From Rickettsiales bacterium (GTDB taxonomy: Bacteria; Pseudomonadota; Alphaproteobacteria; Rs-D84), in assembly GCA_031266915.1 (NCBI GenBank), contig JAISAB010000001.1, forward strand, positions 1 to 37,993: a stretch of 37,993 nucleotides of DNA, read 5' to 3'. How positions within the stretch are numbered: position 1 is the first letter of the stretch; every line of letters starts with the position of its first letter. This document shows positions 14,841 to 23,803 of the stretch, piece by piece. The notes under the pieces are model-generated. The model searched no databases, was not told the DNA's origin, and worked only from the letters and a program-made list of their open reading frames with translations. The position numbers and the translations under genes are program-made.

Positions 14841-14872
14841 CACGAATTTATTTGGATAATCTACAAATAATC

Positions 14873-14992
14873 GATAGTCATTAGTCTATAGTCTTTAGTG
14901 AGTAGTGCTTAGTTTATATTGATTAATGCATAGTTAAACACCTAACTATAAAACTAAGCACTAATCACTATGCACTATTCACTACTGATTAC
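14873..14992. repeat. TAGTNNN heptamer palindrome upstream of RNA B
   Basis: TAGTCAT/TAGTCTA/TAGTCTT/TAGTGAG units and then their inverse. The same arrangement is found upstream of RNA C (34687-34770). Confidence 0.85.
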
Positions 14993-15006
14993 CCCCCCAT
15001 CCCCCA

Positions 15007-15059
15007 AGTTTTTGTAACGCTGACGCTAACAAAAACTGTCCCCCTTTATCAAGGGGGAC
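15007..15059. repeat. Two adjacent hairpins shared by both HTH/RNA modules
   Basis: AGTTTTTGT/ACAAAAACT (15007-15037) and GTCCCCCTT-TATC-AAGGGGGAC (15038-15059). The same pair occurs at 34789-34842. Confidence 0.85.
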
Positions 15060-15184
15060 AAGAGCTAAACCAAAGTTGAAAAGAGCTGAACCAAGAAGGA
15101 TAATGACTGAAGCAAGAGGATAAGAGCTGAAACAATGGGGAAAAGTGCCAAAACAATGGTGATAAGATCCGAACCAAAGGTGGC
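15060..15184. repeat. 21-bp tandem repeat, six copies
   Basis: Units begin at 15060, 15081, 15102 (20 bp), 15122, 15143 and 15164, with consensus near AAGAGCTGAACCAAGRNGGA. The array ends at AAGTGTCAAGTC. The homologous array at 34844-34883 has two units, so copy number varies between modules. Confidence 0.85.
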
Positions 15185-15489
15185 AAGTGTCAAGTCTTGT
15201 GTCGGTGAAATGTTCTAGGCTGCTGCCCCTTTCATTTCACGCCCATTCCTAGCAACCTGGCGCCAGCCACTCTTGTTTCATACTTGTTCCTAGAACTTGA
15301 CACTGGCCCCTCTTGTTAAAGAGGGGAGAATTTTCCGGCAACTTGTTGCCGATGAAAATTCGGGGAGATTGCTGGTTAATCAATAGTCAGTAGTCGTTAG
15401 TCATTAGTGAACGTGTCGCGCAACCTGTCCACCGGAGCCTTGGCGAAGGTGGAAGCGCGACGGCTTTATTAACTATTGACTAATGATTA
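15185..15489. repeat. Shared hairpin block and heptamers between module B and infB
   Basis: No gene. AAGTGTCAAGTCTTGTG and several CTTGTTCCTAG-like units (15185-15300) are followed by hairpin CCCCTC/GAGGGG (15307-15326) and a long hairpin GAATTTTC+CGGCAAC / GTTGCCG+GAAAATTC (15328-15361). TAGTNNN units and a CTTGGCGAAGG element (15428-15452) follow. The hairpin pair is repeated at 35005-35061. Confidence 0.8.
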
Positions 15490-17853
15490 TTATAGTTTTG
15501 CTTTGATTTCTTCGACTTCATAGCACTCGACACGGTCGCCCTCTTTCAAGTCATTGTACTTGTCGAAACTCATGCCGAATTCGGTGCCGACGGTCACTTC
15601 CTTGACCTCGTTCTTTTCGCGTTTCAGCATGCCGATTTTTCCGTCATAGACGACGACGTTGTCGCGCAGCAGGCGCACGAACGCGTCTTTTTTGACGACG
15701 CCTTCGGTCACGCGGCAACCAGCGACCTTGACGCCCTTGCCGACCGTGAACAGCGCGATGACGTCCGCATAGCCGATAAAGTTCTCGCGACGTTCAGGGG
15801 CCAATTTGCCCGACAGGATTTCTTTCAGCTCGTCCGTGATTCGGTAAACGACGCTATGGTATCTGATGTCAACGCCGTTTGTCCGGGCCATATCGCGCAC
15901 TGCGGCGTCGCCGCGGACGTTGAACGCGACAATCACGGCGCCAGACGCAGTGGCCAGGCGGATGTCGCCCTCGGTAATCTGGCCGACGCCCATGGACAGG
16001 ATTTCAATTCCGGCCTTGTCGGATTCGACATCTTTCAGCATGTCGGAAATCGCCTCGACCGAGCCCTGCACGTCCGCGCGCAGAATAATCGGCAGCATCA
16101 ATTTGCGGTTCACGTCGCGCTTGGCGAACAGTTCTTCCAACGACGAGCGTTTCGCGACGTTCGCCTTGTCCTTGGTCCTTTGCGCGCGATAGGCCGCAAC
16201 TTCGCGCGTTTGCGCTTCGTTTTCCAACACGCGGAAATCGTCGCCCGCGGACGGGACCGATTCCAATCCCAAAACCATCGCGGGCTGGGCCGGGCCGACG
16301 GACTTTACACGCTCGCCGAAAGAATTGACCAGGCCGCGCACGCGGCCGAATGTCTCGCCGACGACGAACACATCGCCGATTTTCAAGGTGCCCTGGCGCA
16401 TCAGAACGGTCGCGACGGAACCCAGGCCTTTTTCCATCTTCGCCTCGACTACGGTGGCGACGGCCGGCATGTCGGCGTCCGCCGTCAGATTCATCATTTC
16501 AGCCTGCAACAGAATGGCTTCTTCCAGTTTGTCCAGATTGGTTTTCTTGGTCGCGGAAATCGGCACGGCCTGAATGTCGCCGCCAAAGTCTTCGACCTGG
16601 ACCTCGTGCTGCAGCAGGTCCGTTTTTACTTTTTCCACATTCGCTTCGGGCAAATCGATTTTGTTGATGGCGACGATAAACGGAACGTTCGCGGCGCGGA
16701 TGTGATTAATCGCCTCGATAGTCTGGGGCATAATCGAATCGTTCGCGGCCACCACCAGCACGACGATGTCGGCGATTTGGGCGCCGCGCGCGCGCATAGC
16801 GGTGAATGTCTCGTGTCCCGGCGTGTCCAGGAACGTAATCATCTGTCCGGATTTTGCTTTGACTTCATAGCTGGATATATGCTGCGTGATGCCGCCGGCC
16901 TCGCCCGCCACTACGTTCGAATCGCGGAATGCGTCCAGCAGCGACGTCTTGCCGTGATCGACGTGTCCGACGACCGTCACGACCGGCGCGCGCGGCCGCA
17001 TGTTTTCAAAGTTCGGTTCGCGTTCCAGCAATTGCGCAAAGGGCTTGACATCGACGCGTTTGACCGTGGCGCCGAATTCGGCGGCCACCAATTCGGCCGT
17101 GTCGGCGTCGATGGACTGGTTCATTGTGACCAGCATTCCCATTTCCATCAGTTTTTTGATAACGTTGCCGACCTTTTCTGCCATCATTGCCGCCAGGTCT
17201 TTCACCGTAATCGAATCACCCAGGGTGACGACATGCTCGACCTTTTGCGGCGCGGCGAACATCGCGCGGGCCTTTTCGCGGAAACGGCGCAAGGACGCCT
17301 CGCTGCGGCGGCGGTTTGCGCCGCGGATGGCGATTTCGCCCTCTTCTGAATCGCCACCGATAACGATGTCGTTCAACGATATTTTACCGCTTTTGCGGAA
17401 GTCTTTTTGATTTCTGGCGGATTTCGGACGCGCGTCGTCGTCGTCCGACGGAACCCGGCGCGGCGGCGCGGCGGCGACAAAGGTTTTCTTGTGACTTTGC
17501 TCTGTTTTTTCTTCCGTACCGGACGCGGCGGTTTCGCGCGCGGCCAGCTGTTCTTTGACTTGCTCGTACTCGCCCCGCTCGCGCTGGATTTCAGCCTCGC
17601 GTGCGGCGCGCGCGGCCTCTTCTTCGGCCTCGCGGGCGCGGCGTTCCTCGTCGCGGGCCTTGGCGGCTTCCAGCACCGCGCGCAGTTTTTCATCCGTCGC
17701 GTTGCGCGCGGACGACGGCGTTTTCGGTTCGTCGCGCATTTCGTTGCTGCCGGGCGCGATGACGCGGCGGCGGCGTTCGACAAAAACGGCGTCGCCCTTT
17801 TTGCTGTGAACCGCGTCGATTGTTACTGATTTGCCAAGTGTCAAAGTTGCCAT
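15490..17853 (-). CDS. infB: Translation initiation factor IF-2
   Basis: The 787-aa protein has a charged, coiled-coil N-terminus rich in Arg/Glu/Ala (about 30-120), an IF2_N-type segment (about 210-270) and the G domain with G1 GHVDHGKT (296-303), DTPGHE and NKID. Beta-barrel and C-terminal initiator-tRNA-binding domains follow. It brings fMet-tRNA to the 30S subunit. The N-terminal region is shorter than E. coli IF-2 (890 aa). It lies downstream of nusA, as in most bacteria, but ylxR is missing; the 85-bp gap is largely a GGAACAA palindrome. The stop codon abuts a TAGTNNN tract. Confidence 0.96.
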   Translation of the reverse strand: MATLTLGKSVTIDAVHSKKGDAVFVERRRRVIAPGSNEMRDEPKTPSSARNATDEKLRAVLEAAKARDEERRAREAEEEAARAAREAEIQRERGEYEQVKEQLAARETAASGTEEKTEQSHKKTFVAAAPPRRVPSDDDDARPKSARNQKDFRKSGKISLNDIVIGGDSEEGEIAIRGANRRRSEASLRRFREKARAMFAAPQKVEHVVTLGDSITVKDLAAMMAEKVGNVIKKLMEMGMLVTMNQSIDADTAELVAAEFGATVKRVDVKPFAQLLEREPNFENMRPRAPVVTVVGHVDHGKTSLLDAFRDSNVVAGEAGGITQHISSYEVKAKSGQMITFLDTPGHETFTAMRARGAQIADIVVLVVAANDSIMPQTIEAINHIRAANVPFIVAINKIDLPEANVEKVKTDLLQHEVQVEDFGGDIQAVPISATKKTNLDKLEEAILLQAEMMNLTADADMPAVATVVEAKMEKGLGSVATVLMRQGTLKIGDVFVVGETFGRVRGLVNSFGERVKSVGPAQPAMVLGLESVPSAGDDFRVLENEAQTREVAAYRAQRTKDKANVAKRSSLEELFAKRDVNRKLMLPIILRADVQGSVEAISDMLKDVESDKAGIEILSMGVGQITEGDIRLATASGAVIVAFNVRGDAAVRDMARTNGVDIRYHSVVYRITDELKEILSGKLAPERRENFIGYADVIALFTVGKGVKVAGCRVTEGVVKKDAFVRLLRDNVVVYDGKIGMLKREKNEVKEVTVGTEFGMSFDKYNDLKEGDRVECYEVEEIKAKL

Positions 17854-17879
17854 TCAATTTGCTCCATTCTGTCGCAATA

Positions 17880-17938
17880 TTAGGAACAGGAACAAGGAAC
17901 GAGAACAGGGGAACTTTCCTTGTTCCCGTTCCTTGTTC
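17880..17938. repeat. GGAACAA heptamer palindrome between nusA and infB
   Basis: AGGAACAAGGAACG units are followed by the inverse TTGTTCCCGTTCC, forming a hairpin of about 57 nt. The nusA stop TAG merges into the first unit. Confidence 0.85.
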
Positions 17939-19483
17939 CTACTCTTCGTCCTGCGTGATGTTGTACGCCAATTCGCGGGCCTTCATGATGACGCGCGCGG
18001 ACAGGCGCTCGCTCATGGTTTCCTCGCCCAGAATTTCAACCAGCTCGTCGGACGCCAAATCGGCCAAATCTTCCAAAGAACGGATTCCGGCATGGCCCAG
18101 TTTCATTATAATCGGACGTTTGATAAAGTCAAAGTTTAACAAGTCGTCATTCATGCCCAATTTGTGTCCTTCGGATTTGTAATCTTCCTCGACCTTGGCC
18201 AGGTAATTTTTGGCACGCGTCTGCAGTTCCGCCGCCAGTTCTTCGCTGAATCCCTGGACCTGGGTAAGTTCGGCGGCCGGGACAAAGGCGATTTCCTCGA
18301 TAGTGCGGAATCCCTCGGTAATCAGCAGGTGCGCAATCATTTCGTCGACGTCCAGACCGCGGATGAACAATTCGGTCTTTTCCTTGAATTCTTTGGCGCG
18401 GCGTTCCTGCTCTTCGGTTTCGTTCATGACGTCGATGTTCCAGCCGGTCAGCTGGGACGCCAGGCGCACGTTCTGGCCGCGGCGGCCGATGGCCAGGGAT
18501 TGCTGGTCCTCGTTGACGACGACAGCGGCCGTACGGGTGTCCTCGTCGACGATGATTTTTGCGACCTTGGCCGGCTGCATGGCGTTGACGATGAACACAG
18601 CCGGGTCTTCGGAGTGCAGAATTACGTCGATTTTTTCACCGTGGCATTCATTGATGACGGGCTGGATGCGGGTTCCCTTGATACCGACCGTCATGCCGAC
18701 CGCGTCGATGGACGGGTCCTGGGTTTCCACGGCGATTTTCGCGTGCGAGCCCGGCGCGCGCGCGACGGATTTGATTTTGATGACACCTTCGTAGATTTCG
18801 GGAACCTCTTGGACGAACAGTTTTTCCATAAACATCGGATGGGTGCGCGTCAAGAAAATCTGAGGGCCCGAATTCGACCGCGCGACGTCCATGACCAGCG
18901 CGCGCACGCGGTCGCCGGCGGCCAGGCGTTCGCCCGGAATCAGTTCGGTTCCCTTGATATATCCCTCGGCCTTGCCGTTGATGTCGACGAAGACGTTTCC
19001 GAATTCGATGCGTTTGACGACGCCGCTGACGATGTCGCCGATATTGTCTTTGAATTCTTCGTACTGGCGGCCCTTTTCGGCGTCGCGAACGCGCGCGGTC
19101 ATAATCTGCTTGGCGGTCTGGAACGCCATGCGTCCGAATTCAGGTTCCGGCAATTGGTCTTCCACAACGTCGCCGACCTTGGCGTCTTTGCTGTATTTCT
19201 TCGCTTGTTCCACGGTCAGCATGGTGTTTGCGTCGTATTCGACATCCTCGGGCAGCTTGTCTGCGGATTCGATGACGTCGAACAGGCGCTTGACATGAAT
19301 CGTGCCGTTTTTGCGGTCGATTTCCGCGACGATGTTGAATTCTTCGCCGAACTTGTGCTTGGCGATTTTGGCGATGGCGGCCTCAAGGCTTTCGATGACT
19401 ATATCGCGTTCAATCTGCTTTTCAGCGGCCAGGGAATCTATCGCCAGCAGCAAATCCTGTCTGGGCATGGAAACGAAAGACAT
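17939..19483 (-). CDS. nusA: Transcription termination/antitermination factor NusA
   Basis: The 514-aa protein has the NusA N-terminal RNA-polymerase-binding domain (about 1-130), an S1 domain (about 135-200, GDIVSGVVKRIEFGNVFVDI), two KH domains (about 230-370, with VGIKGTRIQ and IGRRGQNVRLA) and C-terminal helix-hairpin-helix/acidic repeats as in proteobacterial NusA. It modulates pausing, Rho-dependent termination and antitermination. The start at 19483 has AGAGGAG 6 nt upstream. rimP, usually first in this operon, is absent: nusA is the first gene and is divergent from lptF. Confidence 0.96.
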   Translation of the reverse strand: MSFVSMPRQDLLLAIDSLAAEKQIERDIVIESLEAAIAKIAKHKFGEEFNIVAEIDRKNGTIHVKRLFDVIESADKLPEDVEYDANTMLTVEQAKKYSKDAKVGDVVEDQLPEPEFGRMAFQTAKQIMTARVRDAEKGRQYEEFKDNIGDIVSGVVKRIEFGNVFVDINGKAEGYIKGTELIPGERLAAGDRVRALVMDVARSNSGPQIFLTRTHPMFMEKLFVQEVPEIYEGVIKIKSVARAPGSHAKIAVETQDPSIDAVGMTVGIKGTRIQPVINECHGEKIDVILHSEDPAVFIVNAMQPAKVAKIIVDEDTRTAAVVVNEDQQSLAIGRRGQNVRLASQLTGWNIDVMNETEEQERRAKEFKEKTELFIRGLDVDEMIAHLLITEGFRTIEEIAFVPAAELTQVQGFSEELAAELQTRAKNYLAKVEEDYKSEGHKLGMNDDLLNFDFIKRPIIMKLGHAGIRSLEDLADLASDELVEILGEETMSERLSARVIMKARELAYNITQDEE

Positions 19484-19509
19484 ATTTTCTCCTCTTTTTT
19501 ACTAAGAGA

Positions 19510-19529
19510 GCGGGCTTTCTCAAGCCCGC
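19510..19529 (-). promoter_or_regulatory. Hairpin in the nusA leader
   Basis: GCGGGCTT-TCTC-AAGCCCGC lies about 27 nt upstream of the nusA start codon, inside the presumed leader. No T-run follows in the nusA direction, so it may be an RNA-stability or regulatory element rather than a terminator. Confidence 0.5.
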
Positions 19530-19557
19530 CCTCAAAAATTTATTTAAGAACATGTGT

Positions 19558-19586
19558 ATTATGCACACCGAATCGCGCGATTGCAA
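19558..19586 (-). promoter_or_regulatory. Sigma-70-type promoter for nusA-infB
   Basis: On the minus strand TTGCAA (19581-19586) and CATAAT (19558-19563) are separated by 17 bp, giving a leader of about 70 nt. Confidence 0.55.
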
Positions 19587-19590
19587 GCAA

Positions 19591-19724
19591 AATCGTAATT
19601 CGTGACTCGTGACTTGTGATTCGCAGGATAGCGATTTTTATTTGTTTTTCTTATTTTATACTCTATTATGGCCTTGGCTTTTACCATCGTGCAAGTCACG
19701 AATTACGAATTACGAGTCACGAAT
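19591..19724. repeat. Inverted TCGTGAY heptamer tracts before lptF
   Basis: TCGTAAT/TCGTGAC/TTGTGAT units (19591-19624) and the inverse orientation (19692-19724) enclose about 70 bp. The second tract ends 3 nt before the lptF ATG. Confidence 0.85.
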
Positions 19725-19726
19725 AT

Positions 19727-20785
19727 ATGAAAATAATCAGTCGATATTTTAGAAAGCAACTGGTCGCGGTGTTTATTATGCTGCTGCTGGTTTTGACGGG
19801 GCTGGCGTGGATGCTGCAGATTATGTCCATGATGAAATTCCTGTTGAATTACGGCGTGGACATCACCAGTTTCATGGGCCTGACGTCCCTGATGATTCCG
19901 TTCATCGTTTCGATTATCATTCCGTTCGTCACGTTTATCGCGATTATCTTTGTTTACAACAAATTGATTGCAGACAACGAAGTCACGGTTTTGGCGGCCA
20001 GCGGCCTGTCGCCGCGGCAAATCGCGGGACCCGCGCTGAGCCTGGCGGCGCTGATGACCGCCATCAATCTGATTGTGAATGTTTGGATTGTCCCGTCAAC
20101 CCAGGCGAAATTCTATGACACCCAGTGGGAATTGCGATACGGCCTGGCCCATATGAAATTGCAAGAGGCCGCATTTACCGAAATCGTCGGCGGGCTGGTG
20201 GTTTACGTGGACAAAGTGTCCGGTCACGACTTGTCCCAGGTAATGCTGACCGATGACCGCAATCCAAAATCCGAAATGACCATATTCGCCGAAAAGGGCA
20301 AACTGGTCGCAACCGCGCGCGGCCTGTCCATCGTCATGACCAACGGTTCGCTGCAGTCCAAAAATGAGAATCTGACCGTCGGGACGTTCGACACGTTCGA
20401 CATGGATTTGAACGTCGCGGACAAATTAGGCGAATCCGTGTTCAAGGTCCGCCGCATTCCGACATGGGATTTGCTGGTGTCAGTCACGCACCAGGAATCG
20501 CAGAAACAGCATAAACTGGCGCTGGCGGAAATCTGCACGCGTTTGCTGAGTCCTATGATGAATTTGATTCTGGCGGCGCTGTGCGCGACGATTCTGCTGC
20601 GCTCGTCCCTGCTGCGCCGTCGCGCCAGCCTGGCGCCGGCGGCGGCGGTCGCCGCGATGGCCGCCGCGATGGCACTGTTTATGACGGCGTCCAACACGAT
20701 AACCAGCCTGACTGAACTGGGCGCTGTGGCGCTGGCCCAGTGCCTGGCGCTGGCGGGAATACTGTACGCGCTGTTCAAGAAATAA
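19727..20785 (+). CDS. lptF: LPS export permease LptF/LptG family
   Basis: The 352-aa protein has three N-terminal transmembrane helices (about 13-35, 50-80 and 98-122), a periplasmic beta-jellyroll (about 130-260, including GGLVVYVDKVSGHDLSQV) and three C-terminal helices. This is the LptF/LptG permease fold that extracts LPS from the inner membrane with LptB. LptF is chosen by position before lptD. lptG, usually adjacent, is missing from the window. The start at 19727 gives MKIISRYFRKQL, the expected N-terminus; the longer frame to 19616 only adds heptamer-encoded residues. No clear ribosome-binding site: the 30 bases upstream are TCGTGAY repeat. Confidence 0.88.
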   Translation: MKIISRYFRKQLVAVFIMLLLVLTGLAWMLQIMSMMKFLLNYGVDITSFMGLTSLMIPFIVSIIIPFVTFIAIIFVYNKLIADNEVTVLAASGLSPRQIAGPALSLAALMTAINLIVNVWIVPSTQAKFYDTQWELRYGLAHMKLQEAAFTEIVGGLVVYVDKVSGHDLSQVMLTDDRNPKSEMTIFAEKGKLVATARGLSIVMTNGSLQSKNENLTVGTFDTFDMDLNVADKLGESVFKVRRIPTWDLLVSVTHQESQKQHKLALAEICTRLLSPMMNLILAALCATILLRSSLLRRRASLAPAAAVAAMAAAMALFMTASNTITSLTELGAVALAQCLALAGILYALFKK

Positions 20786-20787
20786 CG

Positions 20788-22815
20788 ATGAAACATTTGC
20801 TATTTGCTATTTGCTATTTGCTATTTGCCGGCGCGGCCGGCGCGGCCGGCGCGGCCAGCCTGAACATGGACGCGCCAAAGACAATCACCGCGCCGAAAAT
20901 CGAATACAACATCAAATCGTCGGCAATCAAGACAACCGGCAAGACCGAGATTTCAAACGCATCCGGTCAGAAAATCACATTGGTCGATTCTTATATCGCG
21001 AACAAGGGCGCCGATGCGTCCGGCCGGGATATTCAGCTTTGGCTGGGCCAGAACGTGCATGTGACCGCCCAAACTGTAGAACGCCGTGCTGAATCCACCG
21101 TATCGACGCATGCAGTTTTCACCGCTTGCTATGGCTGTGACGATTACGGCAACGCGTGGGAGATTTCAACATCCGCTATAAAGTACGACATGGATGACCA
21201 TATGATGGAATTCTATAACCCGGTGTTCTGGGCTTATGGCGTTCCCGTTCTTTGGTTTCCGTTCCTGGAAATGCCCGACCCGTCGGTCAAGCACAAAAGC
21301 GGCCTGTTGCTGCCGAATTTCAATTCCACGAACAATATGGGCGCGCAGTTCAACCTGCCGGTTTACATCGCGTTAAGCGACGCTCACGACATGACCGCGA
21401 CGTGGTCGTACCTGACGCAAGAAAACCCGCTGTTCCAGATCGAGCATCGCCTGAACGCGCCCCATTCCGAATTCAGGACCAACGGGTCGTTCACGCGCAA
21501 CCGCGAGGGCGAAAACCGCTGGCATATTTTCAACAGCGACGTCGTCGAAATGGGCGAAAACATTCGCACGACGATTTATTTGGAACGTTCGTCCGACAAG
21601 ACTTATCTGCAGAAATACGGATTCTATAACGACCAGCCGTATCTGGATTCCGGCGCCAAGGTCGAATTGTTCGGCGAATCCGGCTATGCCGTCGCCGACG
21701 CGCATATCTTTCAGGAATTGCGCAGCAACCGCCGCCAGCAGCAGGTCGCCGTCCCCAGCGGCGACATACTGCCGAACATTCGCGGCGTTTATCAGACCCG
21801 GCCGCTGTACGGTGAAACCTATCTGTCCCTGAACGCCGATGTTCTGGGAATATCGGGCAGCGCCGCCGCCAGCCAGCGCGTCATCGGCGAATCCAGAATC
21901 ATATCCCCGTGGACTCTGCGGGGGGGAAACCGCGTGACGGCCTCTCTTTCCGCGCGGTACGATATTTATAATTTCGAGAATACGGAAATGCTGGACGGCG
22001 CCGTCGAATCCGGATTGCGGTCGCGCTTTTTGCCCAGCGGGTATTTGGAATGGTCGCTGCCGATGATGAAAGGTGGTGGAAAATGGACGCAGATTGTCGA
22101 ACCGCGCGCCCGGATGACCGTCATGCAGGATTCGTCCGACGCGGCGTACGCGTTGAACAATGATTCGGTCGGCGCGCTGCTGTCCGACGCGACGCTGTTT
22201 TCGAACAATCGTTTTTCCGGATTGGATTTGTGGGAAAACGGAACGTTCGCCGATTACGGCGTCCGCTGGGCCGCGTTCGACGGCGACAGCCATAATGTCG
22301 AGGTCTTTCTGGGCCAGTCCTATGATTTCGCCAATCGCCCGGACACCGACCCAAACAGCGGATTTCACAACGGCGCGTCCGATTACGTCGGGCGCATCGG
22401 ATACGAAAACGACAGGTGGATGGCGCTGGGGACGCGGTTCCGATTCGCGGAAAATAATCTGTCGCTGCGCCATTTGGAAACTGCAGCGAAAATCGGCACA
22501 AGCCGGAATTATTTCAGCTTTGGCCACATCTGGGCGGCGCAGTTTACCGACGCCGAGACCTTGGGCGACGACATCAACGAACTGACGGCGGGAACGAACA
22601 TTTATCTGACAGGGCGCTTTGGAATAAAGTTCAATGCGATTTACAATATAACTGACGAAAAATTCCAAAGGCATACTGGCGGCGTGTTTTATAATCATCC
22701 GTGCTATTTCCTGTCGCTGGAATACCGGCGCGACAACACGCACAAGGAAGACTATGTCGGAAACACGACTTTCCAGTTCCGCTTCGGCATGGCCATCAAC
22801 GGCGTCAAACAATGA
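20788..22815 (+). CDS. lptD: LPS-assembly outer-membrane protein LptD
   Basis: The 675-aa protein has a signal peptide, an N-terminal LptA-like beta-jellyroll (about 28-130) and the conserved region PVFWAYGVPVLWFPFLEMPD, which precedes the LptD barrel. A long C-terminal barrel ends in FQFRFGMAING. It inserts LPS into the outer leaflet. It lacks much of the spacer seen in larger LptD proteins. The start is 2 nt after the lptF stop, implying coupling. The signal peptide is encoded by four to five TTTGCTA heptamers followed by three tandem 9-mers GGCGCGGCC (GAA x3). A Cys pair (CYGC) occurs at about residue 110. Confidence 0.9.
   Translation: MKHLLFAICYLLFAGAAGAAGAASLNMDAPKTITAPKIEYNIKSSAIKTTGKTEISNASGQKITLVDSYIANKGADASGRDIQLWLGQNVHVTAQTVERRAESTVSTHAVFTACYGCDDYGNAWEISTSAIKYDMDDHMMEFYNPVFWAYGVPVLWFPFLEMPDPSVKHKSGLLLPNFNSTNNMGAQFNLPVYIALSDAHDMTATWSYLTQENPLFQIEHRLNAPHSEFRTNGSFTRNREGENRWHIFNSDVVEMGENIRTTIYLERSSDKTYLQKYGFYNDQPYLDSGAKVELFGESGYAVADAHIFQELRSNRRQQQVAVPSGDILPNIRGVYQTRPLYGETYLSLNADVLGISGSAAASQRVIGESRIISPWTLRGGNRVTASLSARYDIYNFENTEMLDGAVESGLRSRFLPSGYLEWSLPMMKGGGKWTQIVEPRARMTVMQDSSDAAYALNNDSVGALLSDATLFSNNRFSGLDLWENGTFADYGVRWAAFDGDSHNVEVFLGQSYDFANRPDTDPNSGFHNGASDYVGRIGYENDRWMALGTRFRFAENNLSLRHLETAAKIGTSRNYFSFGHIWAAQFTDAETLGDDINELTAGTNIYLTGRFGIKFNAIYNITDEKFQRHTGGVFYNHPCYFLSLEYRRDNTHKEDYVGNTTFQFRFGMAINGVKQ
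20795..20856 (+). repeat. TTTGCTA heptamers and GGCGCGGCC 9-mers encoding the LptD signal peptide
   Basis: Heptamers at 20795-20828 encode LLFAICYLLFA. Three perfect 9-mers (20830-20856) encode GAAGAAGAA before the mature part. Confidence 0.9.
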
Positions 22816-22848
22816 AAGAATAAATAATAGAGAATAAAGAATAAATGA
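22814..22848. repeat. TATTCTY heptamer tract between lptD and the surA-like gene
   Basis: Inverse units GAATAAA/GAATAAT/GAATAAG follow the lptD stop codon. With the same family in the next signal peptide (22906-22931) they form an inverted pair around the ribosome-binding site. Confidence 0.8.
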
Positions 22849-22881
22849 TTTATAATCACTTTTAGTCGGAGAAATTTTACC

Positions 22882-23718
22882 ATGAAAACACTTTTCAAAC
22901 CTTTACTCTTTATTCTTTATTCTTTATTTATTTGCATCGGCGCCGCCGATGCCGCCAGCGTCGTTGCAACAGTGGCCGGCCGGCCGGTTACCGACGCCGA
23001 CATCACGGCGCGCGCGGCGCTGATGAACAAGCAGGGCGACGTGTCCACGGACAACCGCAAGCGGGCGCTGCAGAACATTATCGACGACCAGATTAAAACT
23101 GATTACGCCGCAAACTTCAAGGTCACTGTAACCGACGCCGACATCGACAAGGAATTACAGGCCATGAATCTGGGTGAATTGTCTGCGACCCAGCGCGCGA
23201 TGGCGAAAACCGCCGTGGCCGCGAACATCGCCTGGCAGATTGTGATCGCCCGCACGATTATCCCGACAATCAAGGTATCCGACGAAGAAATAGCCGAAGA
23301 AAAACACGACCTGGAACGCGCGCGCGGCCTGCCGATTGAAATGACGATTGTGCGCCTGATTGACATCCCAGAATCCGCGGCCACCAAGCTGACCAAACCC
23401 AAATCATGCGACGACGCCATGGAACAGGTGCAGCGGCTGGGCGGCCAGCCGCAGAAATTCACCGCTGCGCAGTACGAATTGTCCGCCGATATTCGCGAAC
23501 GCGTCATCGGCCTGCCGAAACTGACCTGGTCGGCGCGGCGGGATGACTCGGTCCTTTTGGTGTGCTCGGAAAAAAAGACAGCCGAGTACGGCAAGCTGGA
23601 CGAGGTCATCAAACAAAACGCCGTTTACAAAAAAGCCATGTTTATGGCCGACCAGCAACTGAAACAACTGCGCCGCAAGGCCGTCGTCGTCGTCCACGAC
23701 AGCAGATACAAACAGTAG
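22882..23718 (+). CDS. surA: SurA-like periplasmic chaperone lacking a clear PPIase domain
   Basis: The 278-aa protein has a signal peptide (about 1-25, cleaved after ADAA) and a SurA N-terminal domain (VVATVAGRPVTDADITARAALM, IDDQIKTDYA). A degenerate region follows where the parvulin PPIase domains normally lie; no intact parvulin signature is seen and it is much shorter than E. coli SurA (428 aa). SurA escorts barrel proteins such as LptD. The position after lptD matches the usual order lptD-surA-pdxA-rsmA, but pdxA and rsmA are missing. GGAG lies 11 nt before the ATG. The signal-peptide core FILYSLFI is encoded by TTTATTC heptamers. Confidence 0.75.
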   Translation: MKTLFKPLLFILYSLFICIGAADAASVVATVAGRPVTDADITARAALMNKQGDVSTDNRKRALQNIIDDQIKTDYAANFKVTVTDADIDKELQAMNLGELSATQRAMAKTAVAANIAWQIVIARTIIPTIKVSDEEIAEEKHDLERARGLPIEMTIVRLIDIPESAATKLTKPKSCDDAMEQVQRLGGQPQKFTAAQYELSADIRERVIGLPKLTWSARRDDSVLLVCSEKKTAEYGKLDEVIKQNAVYKKAMFMADQQLKQLRRKAVVVVHDSRYKQ

Positions 23719-23803
23719 TAGCTAGTCATTAGTATTTAGTAGCTAGTCGTTATATCTAGCTACTAGTTACTAACGACTAGCTACTAAATACTAATGACTG
23801 AAA
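23717..23803. repeat. TAGCTAGTCATTAGT palindrome containing the rlmN start codon
   Basis: Units of TAGTCAT, TAGTATT, TAGTAGC and the inverse arms form a hairpin. The surA-like stop TAG is its first base triplet and the rlmN ATG lies in the last TAATGAC unit. Confidence 0.85.

Noticed and set aside
15060-15184. CRISPR array
   Set aside because: Units are contiguous 20- to 21-bp tandem copies with no unique spacers, and no cas genes are present.
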